Shown piece by piece: positions 21,331-31,920 of a stretch of DNA of 64,000 bases (position 1 is its first letter; the number at the start of each line of letters is the position of its first letter). The position numbers were made by a program, and so were the translations under genes. The DNA is from Prionace glauca. Lineage: Eukaryota; Chordata; Chondrichthyes; Carcharhiniformes; Carcharhinidae. Under the pieces are notes generated by a model. It saw nothing but the letters and a program-made list of their open reading frames with translations. It was not told the DNA's origin and made no database searches. Location of the stretch: assembly GCA_037974335.1 (NCBI GenBank), contig CM075760.1:59898515-59962514 (forward strand), in the 5' to 3' direction.

Positions 21331-22330
21331 ACAGTAAGATAAGGTTGTTAAGAAGGCATACGGAGTCTTGGCGTTTATTGGTAGGGGGCTTGAATTTAGG
21401 AGTCGCAGCGTCATGATGCAACTGTACACATCTCTGGTGCGGCCGCACTTGGAGTTTTGTGTGCAGTTCTGGTCCCCACATTACAGGAAGGATGTAGAGG
21501 CTTTGGAGAGGGTGCAGAGGAGGTTTACCAGGATGTTGCCTGGTATGGAGGGGAGATCCTATGAGGATGGGCGGCACGGTAGCACAGTGGTTAGCACTGC
21601 TGCTTCACAGCTCCAGGGTCCTGGGTTCGATTCCCGGCTCGGGTCACTGCCTGTGTGGAGTTTGCACATTCTCCTCGTGTCTGCGTGGGTTTTCTCCGGG
21701 TGCTCCGGTTTCCTCCCACAGTCCAAAGATGTGCGGGTTAGGTTCATTGGCTATGCTAAAATTGCCCCTTAGTGTCCTGGGATGTGTAGGTTAGAGGGAT
21801 TAGCAGGTAAATGTGTAGGGATATGGGGATAGGGTCTGGGTGGGATTGTGTTCGGTGCAGACTCGATGGGCCGAAGGGCCTGTTTCTGCACTGTAGGGTT
21901 CTATGCTGGTTCTAGGAGAGATTGAGAGATTTGGGGTTGTTTTCGCTGGAAAGAAGGCGGCTAAGAGGGGATCTCATTGAAACATATAAGATGATTAGAG
22001 GTTTAGACAGGGTAGATAGTGATAGCCTTTTTCCTAGGATGGAGAAAGCTAGCACGAGGGGGCACGATTTTAAATTAAGGGGGGGTAGTTATAGGACAGA
22101 TGTCAGGGGTAGGTTCTTTACCCAGAGGGTGGTGAGGGACTGGAATGCCCTGCCAGCTGCAGTTGTAAATGCACCTAGTTTGGGGGCGTTTAAAAGATCT
22201 GTGGATAGGTTTATGGATGAAAAGGGATTGGTTTAGGCTAGTGGGTCATTGTTTTGTAATTGGTCGGCGCAACATCGTGGGCCGAAGGGCCTGTTCTGCG
22301 CTGTAATGTTCTATGTTCTATGTTCTATGT
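21331..22330 (+). mobile_element. CR1-type LINE inserted in the J recombination signal
   Basis: Encodes KKAYGVLAFIGRGLEF-like, LYTSLVRPHLEFCVQFWSPH and YRKDVEALERVQRRFTRMLP, then after a SINE RDLGLFSLERRRLRGDLIE, RGHDFKLRGGSYRTDVRGRF and FFTQRVVRDWNALPAAVV. It ends in a 'tctatgttctatgttctatg' microsatellite tail typical of CR1/L2 3' ends. The element separates the heptamer (21324-21330) from the probable nonamer (22342-22350). Confidence 0.9.
21568..21903 (+). mobile_element. Full-length tRNA-headed SINE nested in CR1
   Basis: Starts 'gggcggcacggtagcacagt', B-box 'gggttcgattcccggc', then the central 'gtgtctgcgtgggttttctc', 'cacagtccaaagatgtgcgg' and 'actcgatgggccgaagggcc', ending 'actgtagggttctatg'. 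It is the least decayed SINE in the window and can serve as the reference for the rest. Confidence 0.95.
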
Positions 22331-22671
22331 ACTTTCAGTCAACAAAGCACAAGAATGACACACATCAAACTGCCCATTACCAACAGTGGGCGTTTCTCAA
22401 TTATTTGGCGATTTAGATCAATATTGAACATTGATTCTTTTATAACTGCCATTGAATCAAACTGCTCGACTGAGATCTTGAGATCTGGGTAAAATGGCCC
22501 GGGTGCAGGAGCGGAGATGTAAAGTCCTGTTACGTGGAGAAAAACGTTAAAAAATAAATAACCGGCGGAAATTAAAACGGAATTAAACCAGAAAGCAGCG
22601 CTACTAAGATGCTGCTGACAATTCAAAGCCTAGGTCCTGGAATTACTGCTTTGTTTGTTCAGAAGCAGTTA

Positions 22672-22710
22672 GGTATTTGTCCTTCTCTCTTCCAACGTGG
22701 TGCACCAGTG
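22672..22710 (-). other. 23-RSS of the inverted NAR-type V
   Basis: Minus strand: heptamer cactggt (22704-22710; only CAC and position 5 conserved), exactly 23 bases, nonamer acaaatacc (22672-22680; 8 of 9). Confidence 0.75.
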
Positions 22711-23136
22711 GTGTGTAGTACCAGTGCTGAGCTTTACAGTAACAGGTGGCGGTGTCTTCAACTCTCACATCCAGAATTTCCAGTGAAAATGTCTTTCCTG
22801 CTTTATTCACAAACACGACAAATATCCCTCTACTGGAGATCCGCTCCCGCTCTGTCCCAGTCTGGGCTTGTCTAAAAAAAATGACCAGTTTCCAAATCAT
22901 AACCATAGAAATCACAACGACAGCCAGTCCTTCCCGGTCACCGCTGCAGGGCTCTGGAAATAAACACAGAAATGCTAATAGACCATCACAGCGGATCCAC
23001 ACAAAGGAGTTAAAACCCCAGACAGTGTCTGTAGTTGGGATAGACTGGGTTAGCTTTACACTCAATCCACACAATGTGCGTTAGTTTGACCGGACAAATA
23101 GACACACGGGGTGAAAGCAAGAAGGATTCCTATCGC
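22711..23136 (-). pseudogene. Inverted NAR-type V pseudogene (cluster 2)
   Basis: Minus-strand homologue of the gene at 995-1477. V exon 22711-22953 still encodes FFRQAQTGTERERIS, FVVFVNKAGKTFSLEILDVR and VEDTATCYCKAQHW. The first canonical Cys region is lost (VVVIS instead of LTIFC), and YYC has become CYC. The leader relic at 23091-23136 aligns base for base in length (46 bases), but the ATG pair reads gcgata and the donor gtgagt reads gtcaaa. It is non-functional. The intron is also homologous to that of the + strand gene. Confidence 0.9.
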
Positions 23137-23329
23137 TCTGCAGCCTGGAAATGATGGTTCACGTATCGGTGAGGTGAGAGTGCAGAGCTGGACTGCTGCG
23201 GGCGACTGGGTATCAGAGCTGAATTTAAATATTTCAGAGACGGTAAATTAGGCCACGCCCATCGTTTAAAACAAAACTCAAATATTTAAATGGGAAACTG
23301 AGTCAAAACTCTCGGCAGCGAGAATCCAG

Positions 23330-25380
23330 AATCTCAGCAGGGGACCAGGATTTTAAGCCAGCAACTGCGAAGGAACAGTGATAGATTTCCAAGTCAGCAG
23401 GGTGAAAGGCTTGGAGGGAAGATTGCAGGTGTTGGCATTCCCATCTAGCCCTTGTGCGTCTAGATGGAAGTGACCGTGGATTTGGAAAGTGCTGCTTTAA
23501 GGATGTTTGTTGAATTGCTGCAGTGCATCTTGTATATAGGACATACAAACTGCTACTACTGATCGACGGCGGAGGGGGAACTGAATGTTTATAGATGTGG
23601 TGCTAATCAAGTGGGTTTTTTGTCTTGGATGGTGTCAAGCTGCTTGTTGGAGCTGGACCCACCCAGGCAAGTGGGGACTATTTCATCATACACTGAATTT
23701 GCCCCTTGTTTTTGGGGACTTTGGAGGTGAGTTACTCATCGCATGGTTCCTAGCCTCTGATAGCCACTATGCTCTTATGTTTATGTGGCGAATCCAGTTG
23801 AGTTCCTTGTCAATGGTAAGCCCAAGGATCTTGACAGTGGGGGATTCAGTAATGGTAACACCAGTGAATTTCAAAAAGTGTAATTAGAGTGTGTCTGATT
23901 GGTGATGGTCATCGCCTGGCAGTTGTGTGGCGCAAATGTTACTTGCCACTTGTCAACTCAAGCTGGATATTGTCCAGATCTTGTTTCATTTGAACGTAGA
24001 CTACTTCAGCCTCTCAGGAATCGCGAATGGTGCTGAAAAGTATGCAGTTATCGGTGAATATCTCCACTTCTGACATTATGATGGAAGTAAGGTCTTTGAT
24101 GAAGCAGTTGAAGATTGTTGGGCTGAAGACTCTACCGTGAGGGACTCCTGCAGAAATGCCCTGGAGTTGAGATGACTGACTCTCCACAACAATAACTATC
24201 TTCTAATGTACCAGGTCTGACTCTGCAGTGGGAATCAGACCCGTTATATAGGAAGATAGTTCTGGTTGTGGAGGGTCAGTCATCTCAACTCCAGGACATT
24301 TCTGCATTTTCCCTCGATACCCACTGGTTCGTGCTTCGCTAGGGCTCCTTGATGCCACACTCGGTCGAATGCGGCCTTGATGTCACAGACTGCCACTCTC
24401 ACCTCTCCTCACGAATTCAGCACTTTCGTCCATGTTTGAACCAAGGCTGTAATGAGATCGGGAGCTGAGTGGCCCTGGCGAGACTTAAACTGGGAGTCAC
24501 TGAGCAGGTTATTGCTGAGCAGGTGCTGCTGCATAGCACTGTTGATAACCCTTCCATCACTTTACTCAGATCTAGAGTAGACTGGTTGAGCGGTAATTGG
24601 CTGGGTTGGATTTGTCCTGCTTTTTTGTGTACATCACCTAATTCGTCACATTTCCACATCGTTGGGTAGATGCCAATGTTCCAACTGTACTGGAAGAGCT
24701 TGGCTCGGGTAGTGGCAAGTTCTGGAGAAAAAGCCTTAAATACTATTGCAGGAATGCTATCAAGACCCATTGCCTTTTCAGTATCCAGTGTCTCCAACCA
24801 TTACTTGACATCACGTGGTGTGAATCGAATTGGTTGGAGACTGCTATCTGAGACCCTGGGAACCAGTGGAGGAGACCGAGATGGTTCATCCACTCAGCAC
24901 GTCTGGCTGAAGAATGCTGCAGAGACTTTGGCTTTTTGTTTTGAATTGAGGTGCTGGGCTCCTCCATCACTTAAGATGGGGGAATTTGTGAAGTATCCTC
25001 CTCCAGTGAGTTGTTTAATTGACCACCACCATTCTCGCCTGGATGTGGAAGGACTGTAGATATTAGATCTCACCCATTGATAATCGGATCGCTTATCTCT
25101 ATCTATCACTTGCTGTTTTTGCCGTTTGGCATGCAAATAGTCTTGTCTGATAGCTTCCTCAGGTTGATACGTCATTTTGAAGTATGTCTGGTGCTGCTAT
25201 TGGCATCCCCTCCTGCATTCTCCATGGAACCAGAGTTGGTTCCCTGGCTTGATGGTAATGGTGGAGTGGGGGATATTTCGCGCCATGAGGTTGCAGATTT
25301 GCTGGAGTACAGTTCAACTTTGTTGATGGCCCACAAAGTCTTATGAAGGCCCAGTCTTGAGTTAGATCTGTTGGAAGTCT
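23330..25380 (-). mobile_element. Non-LTR retrotransposon, decayed
   Basis: On the minus strand the order is EAIRQDYLHAKRQKQQV and WWWSIKQLTGGG (25.17-24.9 kb), then AMGLDSIPAIVFKAFSPELA, LFQYSWNIGIYPTMWK and SKVMEGLS (24.8-24.5 kb), then ISAGVPHGRVFSPTIFNCFI (about 24.1 kb) and KILGLTIDKELNWIRHI (about 23.8 kb). This covers linker, RT fingers, palm and thumb of an RTE/CR1-like LINE. Many stops are present. A 45-base inverted duplication at 24150-24295 disturbs the RT. The 3' part recurs at 29700-30520. Confidence 0.85.
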
Positions 25381-25436
25381 AACCAATTGAGCACGATGTT
25401 AGTGCCACACAACACTGTTTGCTATGTTGTATTAAG

Positions 25437-25550
25437 AAGCCCCACAACACCGGGTTAAAGTCCAGCAGGTTTATTTGGTAGCAAATGCCACTAGCTTTCA
25501 GAGCGCTGCCCCTTCGTCAGGTCAATCCTCAACTGACGAAGAGAAAAACA
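25437..25550 (-). repeat. Dispersed 'acaacaccagg' repeat, one arm
   Basis: 'ccccacaacaccgggttaaa', 'aggtttatttggtagcaaat' and 'gccccttcgtcaggtc'. It is the same family as the fold-back copies at 51381-51560 and 53700-53890. Confidence 0.7.
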
Positions 25551-25912
25551 ACATAACCTCAAACTCAGATCAAATTGTTCTCACTGTTATGTGGTTCTGT
25601 TAGGGTCAACACTCCTGACACCCTCCGCACGAAGTCCATTCTTCTGCAGCGGATTGATATAAATGAGTGAAGTGCTCGCCATTTCAGGGCGAGTGAAGAG
25701 GAACAGCAATTGCTTGAATTTGGAAACCCCTTAGGGCAGATCCCTTGAAAAGTGAGCATAGTGAATGCTGTGCCCGCCAGTGTCTCTGGTCAACGCGCCC
25801 ATCTAATGAGAATTATGGATGCAGACACTTCAGGTTCCGTTTGTGCCTCCTGGCTTGTCTTGTGTTATTGGAGTGGTTGCTGCAGCTGTTCCGGAACTGC
25901 AACTTGGAGCGA

Positions 25913-25951
25913 GGTTTTTGTACAGCGACTGTCGTGTTTTGTCTCAGTGTG
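25913..25951 (-). other. 23-RSS of V gene at 26 kb
   Basis: Minus strand: heptamer cacactg (25945-25951; one mismatch), exactly 23 bases, perfect nonamer ACAAAAACC (25913-25921). Confidence 0.9.
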
Positions 25952-26387
25952 AGGCTCAATCGCACAGTAATAAACTGCAGCATCCGCGTTCTCCGTGTTT
26001 TTAATGAGAAACTGGCCGCGTTTCGCAGTGGTGTCGAGATTCAGTTCAAAACGACCACTTCGGCCTGTGCCAGACGTCTCCATTATAATCCACTCCAGTC
26101 CCTCACCGGGTTTCTGTTTGTACCAATGCATCGCATAAAAGTCGGATACCTCGTAGCTACAATCTAACTGCACGGAATCCCCTCTCTGGACACTTTTCCA
26201 AGCGGGGGATTGAAGCACACGGTCCGAGAGACATGGACCTGGAATAAAATTCACATGATGAATCATTGAAAAACATGAAAATAAAATTAACAATCAATTT
26301 TTGTTATTGGGTCCAACTTCTGTCCGTACATGTTATCATCAGCAGAATGAGAGGCAATAGATATAATTGCACAATGCAGTACATCAT
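25952..26387 (-). CDS. TCR alpha/delta-type V gene
   Basis: Leader 26387-26330 (two Met codons, MMYCIVQLYLLPLILLMIT) ends at a gtacgg donor. V exon 26238-25952 follows a ttttattccag acceptor. It encodes RVLQSPAWKSVQRGDSVQLD then C, SYEVSDFYAMHWYKQKPGEG, LEWIIMETSGTGRSGRFELN and ENADAAVYYCAIEP. Both canonical Cys and the core Trp are present, and there is no stop. The overall form (QRGDSVQLDC, WYKQKPG, AVYYCA) is that of alpha/delta V genes. It is on the opposite strand to the neighbour at 28.9 kb. A diverged sister lies at 30.9 kb in the same orientation. Whether it serves alpha or delta cannot be told from the segment. Confidence 0.88.
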
Positions 26388-26805
26388 TGCATTTGAAATC
26401 TCAATAAGAAACCCGCACACAGTTCACAGCAGAAGGAAGTGAATGGGGAGGGGGCATTGAAATGTCGGCTGATTTATGTCAGTGACGCCCACACAAATCT
26501 AGCTCATGTAGATTTGCCGCCCTTGCATTTTCCGGAAATCGATGTTATTGATCTGCTGTAAGTACAACCTTTATCTATAGCTACTCATTTTACCGGTGGT
26601 TCATATTTGAACATATGAATTGTGTAAAGAGTAGTCGCGTCTTCCCTTCCCGGTGAGGGAAAGTGACAGGAACCACATCCCTTTGTCATCTTCACTGAGA
26701 GAAATAGCCAATCGTCGAACTCTGTCAATCCCTTTACAGAGTGAATCGATCCTGAGGAACCGTAGTTAAGGAAAGGCAAAATACGGAAAATTCAAATAGC
26801 TATTT
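26388..26805. other. Upstream flank of V gene; no other gene
   Basis: The promoter should lie in the first 200 bases. The minus strand just upstream of the leader has an octamer-like 'ttcaaatgcaa' overlapping the start region. Confidence 0.4.
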
Positions 26806-27085
26806 CCCAGTAAAACTGTTGCCTCACCGTGCCACAGACCAGAGTTCGATTCCCGGCTTGGGTCACTGCCTGTTCAGAGTCTGCACGTTCCCCCCGTGTC
26901 TCCGTGGGTTTCCAATGGCAGCTCTGGTTTCCTTCACCAGTCGGAAAGACAAGCTGGTTCGGTACATTGGCCATGCCAAATTCTCCCTCAGTGTATCCAA
27001 AAAGGCGCCTGAGTCTGGTGACTAGGGGATTTACGCAATAGCATATTTGCAGATGTTAATGTAAGCCTACATGTGACACTAATAA
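26806..27085 (+). mobile_element. tRNA-headed SINE
   Basis: 'gttcgattcccggcttgggt' B-box and 'ccgtgtctccgtgggtttcc', ending in an 'aataaataattgttaaa' tail. Confidence 0.85.
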
Positions 27086-27442
27086 ATAATTGTTAAAGTG
27101 AATGAAGTATGACTGTGGATACATATGGATATAAAATAGTCAGCACATCGGGGAAAATCTAATTGCTTTTTTCTTATAAGATGGAAGAAAACTGTGAGAA
27201 AGTGCACTCTAACTCGACATTTAGAACTGGGCGCTTTTGTGAATAAAGTCCACATATTAACCGCTACAAGACACAAACAATGCGGAGGGCCAAGTTCAAT
27301 GAATGTGAATAGTTTTAGCATTCCAACAGTAATACCAGCTTTGACAACTCGTAACATCTGTTTTGAAACGACATACGTTTGCTATCAATGCTAATCTACT
27401 ATTTCTGTTTCGACATTTGCCCTTTTATTTATTTTTTTTCAT
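27086..27442. other. No gene recognised
   Basis: Nothing clear in this 350-base stretch. Confidence 0.35.
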
Positions 27443-27605
27443 TTAGTTCATTGGCCAAGCTAAATTGCCCTAGTGTCAGGGGCATTAGCGAGATGGATGC
27501 GTGCGGTTATGGGAATAGGGCCTGGATGGGATTGTGACCGGTACAGACTCGATGGGCCGAATATCCTTCTTCTGTACTCTAAGGATTCTATGATTCTGTG
27601 AGTCT
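27443..27605 (+). mobile_element. SINE 3' half
   Basis: 'cattggccaagctaaattgc', 'gatgggattgtgaccggtac' and 'actcgatgggccgaata', ending 'ggattctatgattctg'. The head is missing. Confidence 0.8.
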
Positions 27606-27749
27606 ATGAATATTGTTGCCGGTTGCTGTTGCGAGTCTGGAATTCGGCTCGACACTTCCCTCTGCTGGCGGCGATGTTTCACTGTAAAGTGCCGCATTCC
27701 ACCACCTGTCAGTCTTCAGGACTCAAGTTTGTGGTTAACAATTTACGGT

Positions 27750-27985
27750 CATGAATTCTATCACGATTTTGTTGATGCCCTTTATTCAGATTTTAGACTG
27801 CGCCTGGAGAGGAGAATCTTTTCTTATGAGCCGCCCTCCTCCAGACAAAAGAAAACTTTTTCCAGACCTGGCTCATGGGGCTCCTGTCACTCAGCCGGTA
27901 TCCTCAGCAATTCAGACAGAAGGAGAAGCGGTGGCTTCACAATGTATCTGTAACACGACATTCTACTCCCTGAAAATGGGACATT
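27750..27985 (+). pseudogene. Truncated TCR-type V relic (5' half)
   Basis: A leader-like stretch from 27751 (MNSITILLMPFIQILD) is followed by an acceptor-like tttttccag (ending about 27869). An FR1-like piece, APVTQPVSSAIQTEGEAVAS then QC, is followed by unrelated sequence. No FR2, FR3 or RSS follows. The similarity to FR1 of the neighbour at 28912 (VTQSPVTITASEGGSVQLDC) is my basis. Confidence 0.5.
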
Positions 27986-28570
27986 CTGAACACATCAATT
28001 AACTCGCTTTGATACCTTCTTGTTTATAAGCAAAAGATACAAATTAATCCTGGCGCGATTCCGAAGTAGAATTTCTGCTTTTACTGCAGAGACCTGGCGT
28101 TCACCCGAATTCGTCATCCCCAGGATTTGAATAGAGAACTCTCGCAATGATTTCCGCAGATTTAGCATCGTTTCCCCAAATACATATCAAAAGTAACGAA
28201 GTCAGGATCTGAAGAACTCCAATTTAACATTCTGGGCATCATTTGTGTCTTGGTACACAGAGGAAAGAACAAAGAAAATTTCAGCACAAGAACAGGCCCT
28301 CCGGGTGCACTGACGATGCTGCCCGACTGAACTAAAACGCCCTGCCCTTCCGGGGACCATATCCTTCTATTCAGACAAATCCATGAACAGGATGGGAATA
28401 TATCACAGTAAACCCCGAATCCACTCAACATTAATATCTGAGCGTGCAATTTAAAAGCATTTGTAGACAGACGGCGCCAAGTTCAAACCCCAGCGTCACA
28501 ACTTAAACCTGTATGGATGGTAGGCTTGTGAGGTCACGATGGACTCCCCCCACCCCCCAGCCCCGTCCTC
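27986..28570. other. No gene recognised
   Basis: Nothing clear apart from the simple repeats at the right end. Confidence 0.35.
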
Positions 28571-28595
28571 CCTCTCTCTCTCTCTCTCTCTGTCT

Positions 28596-28628
<33 letters not shown>
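28571..28628 (+). repeat. (CT)n/(CA)n microsatellites
   Basis: A (CT)n run, then a (CA)n run of about 15 units, about 90 bases before a V leader exon. Confidence 0.95.
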
Positions 28629-28630
<2 letters not shown>

Positions 28631-28715
28631 CAATCAGCTGAACCAAGACCGTGTTCTCTCTTTCTCAATCTCTGACTCATTCCATTCCCATTCACTGAGG
28701 GGGATTCAGTCGGAC

Positions 28716-29204
28716 ATGTTTCTGCTAATACTGGCGGTTCTCCTGCACTGTAAGTACTGGAAAACCTTCATCAAATCAGATAAACATATTGGTGGCAACT
28801 TAATTAACAATCTGAAAGATTCATGCGATGCGTAGAATGAGTTCCTCAAACTACCGCAGATACAAACACATTTACATTAACTCTTGACATTTAATTCCTC
28901 GATCTTCACAGGTGGACGCTGCGCTGATCCAGTAACTCAGTCACCAGTGACAATAACCGCATCAGAAGGAGGTTCGGTACAGTTAGATTGTAAATATACA
29001 GACCAGGGTATGTACAGCATGCAATGGTATCAGCAGAAACCGGCGGGGCCACCGACATGGATCATTTCTAATGTATTAACTCTGAAGGATGATGAAGTTT
29101 CAGGACGATACTTGGCGGCTGCTGACAGGTCTGAGCAGAAGGGTTACCTCAATATCAGCGCCCTCAGTGTGGAGGACGGGGCGGTCTATTACTGCGCAGT
29201 GAAG
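28716..29204 (+). CDS. TCR alpha/delta-type V gene
   Basis: Leader exon 28716-28749 (MFLLILAVLLH plus one base) ends at a perfect gtaagt donor. V exon 28912-29204 follows a 'gatcttcacag' acceptor. It encodes DPVTQSPVTITASEGGSVQL then DC, MYSMQWYQQKPAGPPTWIIS, SGRYLAAADRSEQKGYLNIS and ALSVEDGAVYYCAVK. Both Cys and the core Trp are present with no stop, and the splice phase is right. It belongs with alpha/delta V genes; the EGGSVQLDC-WYQQKPG form is typical. Its orientation is opposite to the V genes on both sides. Confidence 0.9.
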
Positions 29205-29242
29205 CACAGTGTTAGATTACAGCTAAACCCCATACAAAAACC
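29205..29242 (+). other. RSS of V gene at 28.9 kb (22-base spacer)
   Basis: Perfect heptamer CACAGTG (29205-29211) and perfect nonamer ACAAAAACC (29234-29242), with 22 bases between them rather than 23. Confidence 0.9.
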
Positions 29243-29699
29243 TCAGAGAGTATTCACTGCTCCACGAAGTTTCCTTCTGCGCGAATGCAGTCAGGTCTGT
29301 TTACCGGGTATTTTGTCCGGATTGAGATCGGCAGAGAAGCGGTTTGGGAAAACTAGAAGCTAATCTCCATGTCGCAATTTATGTACTAAACTGAAACAAT
29401 GAGTATCTAGCTACCAGCTAAAGGAAGCAGTGGAGTTAATATGATAGAAAATTGCAGGCTGATCTTCCTGAATTGTTAACTCAAATAAGCCCAGGGACAC
29501 CTGTAACAAAATGCAGAACAGATCAAAATCTTTTGTCGTATTTAACAAATGAGATGTCGAATAGCCGCACAGAGACTCACCCAGCAACACCACAATTATT
29601 CTAAATCTGGGACACAGAAACTCACCCAACAACACGAAGATAATCGAGTGTATTATGTAGTGTTGAACTGCCTCCCTGAAGCTCTGCGGCCTCTGAGGT
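29243..29699. other. No gene recognised
   Basis: Nothing clear. A short direct repeat 'ggacacagaaactcaccca'/'gcacagagactcacccag' lies at 29565-29625. Confidence 0.35.
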
Positions 29700-30520
29700 T
29701 TCAGGTACACCCATTCTGCTGTTAGTGAGGGAGTTCCAGGGTTTGAACCCAGTGAGGGTGAAGGAACAACGATATATTTCCAGGAAAGGATGTGAAATAA
29801 CTTGAAAGGGAACCTCTAGGTGGTGGTGTTCCCATGTGCCTGCTGCCCTTGTCCCCCTAGATGGCAGTGGTTGTGTGTTTGGATTGCGCTGCCTAAAAAA
29901 ACGTTTGTGAGTTTCTGCAGTGTTTCTTGTAGAATGTACACACGGCTACCACTGTTCTTCGGTGGTGGCAGGAATGGATCTTTTCGGAATGGTGAGCAAT
30001 CAAGCGGACTCTTTGGTCCTGTATTGTGTCGAGTTTATTGACTTGTTGGAGCCACATTATCCACGTAAGTAGGAAACATTCCACTTACACTCCTGACTTG
30101 TACCTTGTAGATGGTGGATATGCTGTGGGGAGTCACACTGCGAATTACTCTTCGCAGGATTCGTAACCTTTGACCTGCTTCGGTAGCCACGGTCCTGGGT
30201 CCAGTTCAGTTTTTAGTCAAATCCCAGGATGTTGATGGGGTGGGGAGAGGAGTGGGGCGGGACGGATGTGGAATAAGCGATGGCAATGTTATTGAATGTC
30301 AAGGAAAGTTTTTTTTAGACCCTCTCTTTTTAGAGGTGGTCAATGCCTGGAACTTGTGTGACGTGAATATTGTTTGCACTTCTCAGGTCAAACCTAAGTA
30401 TTGTCCAGGTCTTGCTGCATTTGGGCATAGACCAAATGTCTGATTCCAGACAGTGGAGTGTTATCCTTAAATTGAAGAATGTGAATGATTTCCTCGCCAG
30501 AAAGCCCACTCTCACTGAAT
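29700..30520 (-). mobile_element. 3' fragment of the LINE seen at 23.3-25.4 kb
   Basis: 'ttccagggtttgaaccca', 'cccttgtccccctagatgg', 'ttgttggagccacatt'-like and 'gtccaggtcttgctgcattt' follow the same order as in 23330-24000. It is an older, 5'-truncated copy. Confidence 0.75.
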
Positions 30521-30704
30521 GAATGTTTCTTCAATCGGATAGGTTATGGCCTGATTGTCAATATGACTGAGCAAAGTCGCTGTCAGGAATTGCAAAGCCC
30601 AGAGCAAACTTGTTCACTTGCTTCATTTCCTTCTCTCACTCTGACATGTCTTGCCTGCAGTGTGCTATTTGTATGATCGCTGCAGCAAATGTAAACAGGT
30701 GTGA

Positions 30705-30743
30705 GGGTGTTGTACAATAACTACCGTCTTTCCTCTCAACGTG
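30705..30743 (-). other. Degenerate 23-RSS of V pseudogene at 30.9 kb
   Basis: Minus strand: heptamer cacgttg (30737-30743), exactly 23 bases, nonamer acaacaccc (30705-30713; 7 of 9). Confidence 0.75.
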
Positions 30744-31180
30744 GGCTGTATCGCACAGTAATACACAGCAGTATCCACGCTCTCAGTGTCTTCACTAACC
30801 AACTGACCCAATTTGCCCGCAGTGGAAAGTTTCAATTCAAATCAGTCCTTTTCTCTTTGCCAACCGAGAATTTGCTTATTATCCATTTCCATCCTTGATG
30901 GGCTTTTGTCTGTAGCAATACATTCCAAAAATACTCGACATGCCATAGCTGCAGTTTATCTGTGCTGAATCCCCGCTCTGGACTGTCTTCGCTGCTTGAG
31001 TTTATGAAACTTAGTCCGAGTGATATCGACCGATGAAAACATTCTGTCAATGAAACACTGGAGTAAAATTAATATAAATATACAGATCTACAAGTTATAG
31101 ACTAAATATCGGGCACTTAAAAGTTGGCATCACCAGAATGACGAGGAATAGATTCATTTGCACTATGTGACACAAAAGCA
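30744..31180 (-). pseudogene. TCR alpha/delta-type V pseudogene
   Basis: Leader near 31165-31120 (MNLFLVILVMPTF). V exon 31057-30744 begins after a ttttactccag acceptor. One frame gives QTQAAKTVQSGDSAQINCSY and FGMYCYRQKP. The frame then shifts to HQGWKWIIS and again before DTESVDTAVYYCAI, so at least two frameshifts break it. The FR2 Trp is also Cys (MYCYRQ). It is the diverged sister of the open V gene at 25952-26387: same orientation, leader and FR pattern. Confidence 0.8.
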
Positions 31181-31238
31181 TTGTCAATAGGAACAGGGGG
31201 CACAGCTCACAGCAAAAGGGCACGAAGTGAATCAACAT

Positions 31239-31286
31239 CGAAGGGCGAGATGGCCTACTCCTGCTCCTATTTCTTATGTTCTTATG
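31239..31286 (+). mobile_element. CR1 3'-tail fragment
   Basis: 'gggcgagatggcctactcct' and 'tttcttatgttcttatga' match the last 45 bases of the CR1 at 14797-15968. It is an extreme 5' truncation. Confidence 0.8.
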
Positions 31287-31480
31287 ACCTCACTCAGGAA
31301 ACCGTCCCTATTAGTTTAGCGGTTGCACCCAGGAAATTTTCCAATTAGCAGGCTTGGATTTGGAGCCCTCTCCTGGCGGATGCTGCTCAATCCTTTTTTA
31401 GAATGGGGATCCTGAGAGGTTTGTTAATTTACATACCAAAAGAGTATTGAGTATCTTTTTCAGAGAGGTATAAATTGAAG

Positions 31481-31909
31481 TTGGTGAGACTTTTTAAAAA
31501 AAATATACACTTTATTCATAAAAATCTCAAATAAACCATTGCAAATCTACATGTCTTTGAATTGCGAAACAGTGCAGAATTAAACATTTTACAGTTCTAT
31601 ACAAATTACAGTCATAACATTTGAAACCTTAAAACTATATACATGCCTCAAAACTTACTGTATGCCGATATTTCTCAGATTAGCACACAGTTACGCAGGT
31701 TGAGGATGTTCTGCAGTTCCCGGGCCCTCGGTCTGCCGTCGTTAAAAGGTCTTATCGTGTGGCCTTTCCTCACTGTGCCTTTGCGGCGGCTGCTCCAAGC
31801 TTCAGCGCGTCCCTCAACACGTAGTCCTGGACCTTGGAATGTGCCAGTCTGCAACACTCGGTCGAGGACAGTTCTTTCAATTGGAAGATCAGCAAGTATT
31901 GGTGAGACT
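31481..31909 (-). mobile_element. Retroposed element with target-site duplication
   Basis: An 11-base direct repeat ttggtgagact flanks the element (31481-31491 and 31899-31909). A T-run at the left end is a poly-A tail on the minus strand. Minus frames read LILQLKELSSTECCRLAH-like text, then VQDYVLRDALKLGAAAAKA, and I recognise the sequence as a repeat found in sharks. A 5'-truncated LINE is most likely. Confidence 0.7.
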
Positions 31910-31920
31910 GAATTATATTG

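Noticed and set aside
28539-28835. 98-codon open frame starting before the microsatellites
   Set aside because: Runs through (CT)n/(CA)n and the V leader intron; the true leader Met is at 28716.
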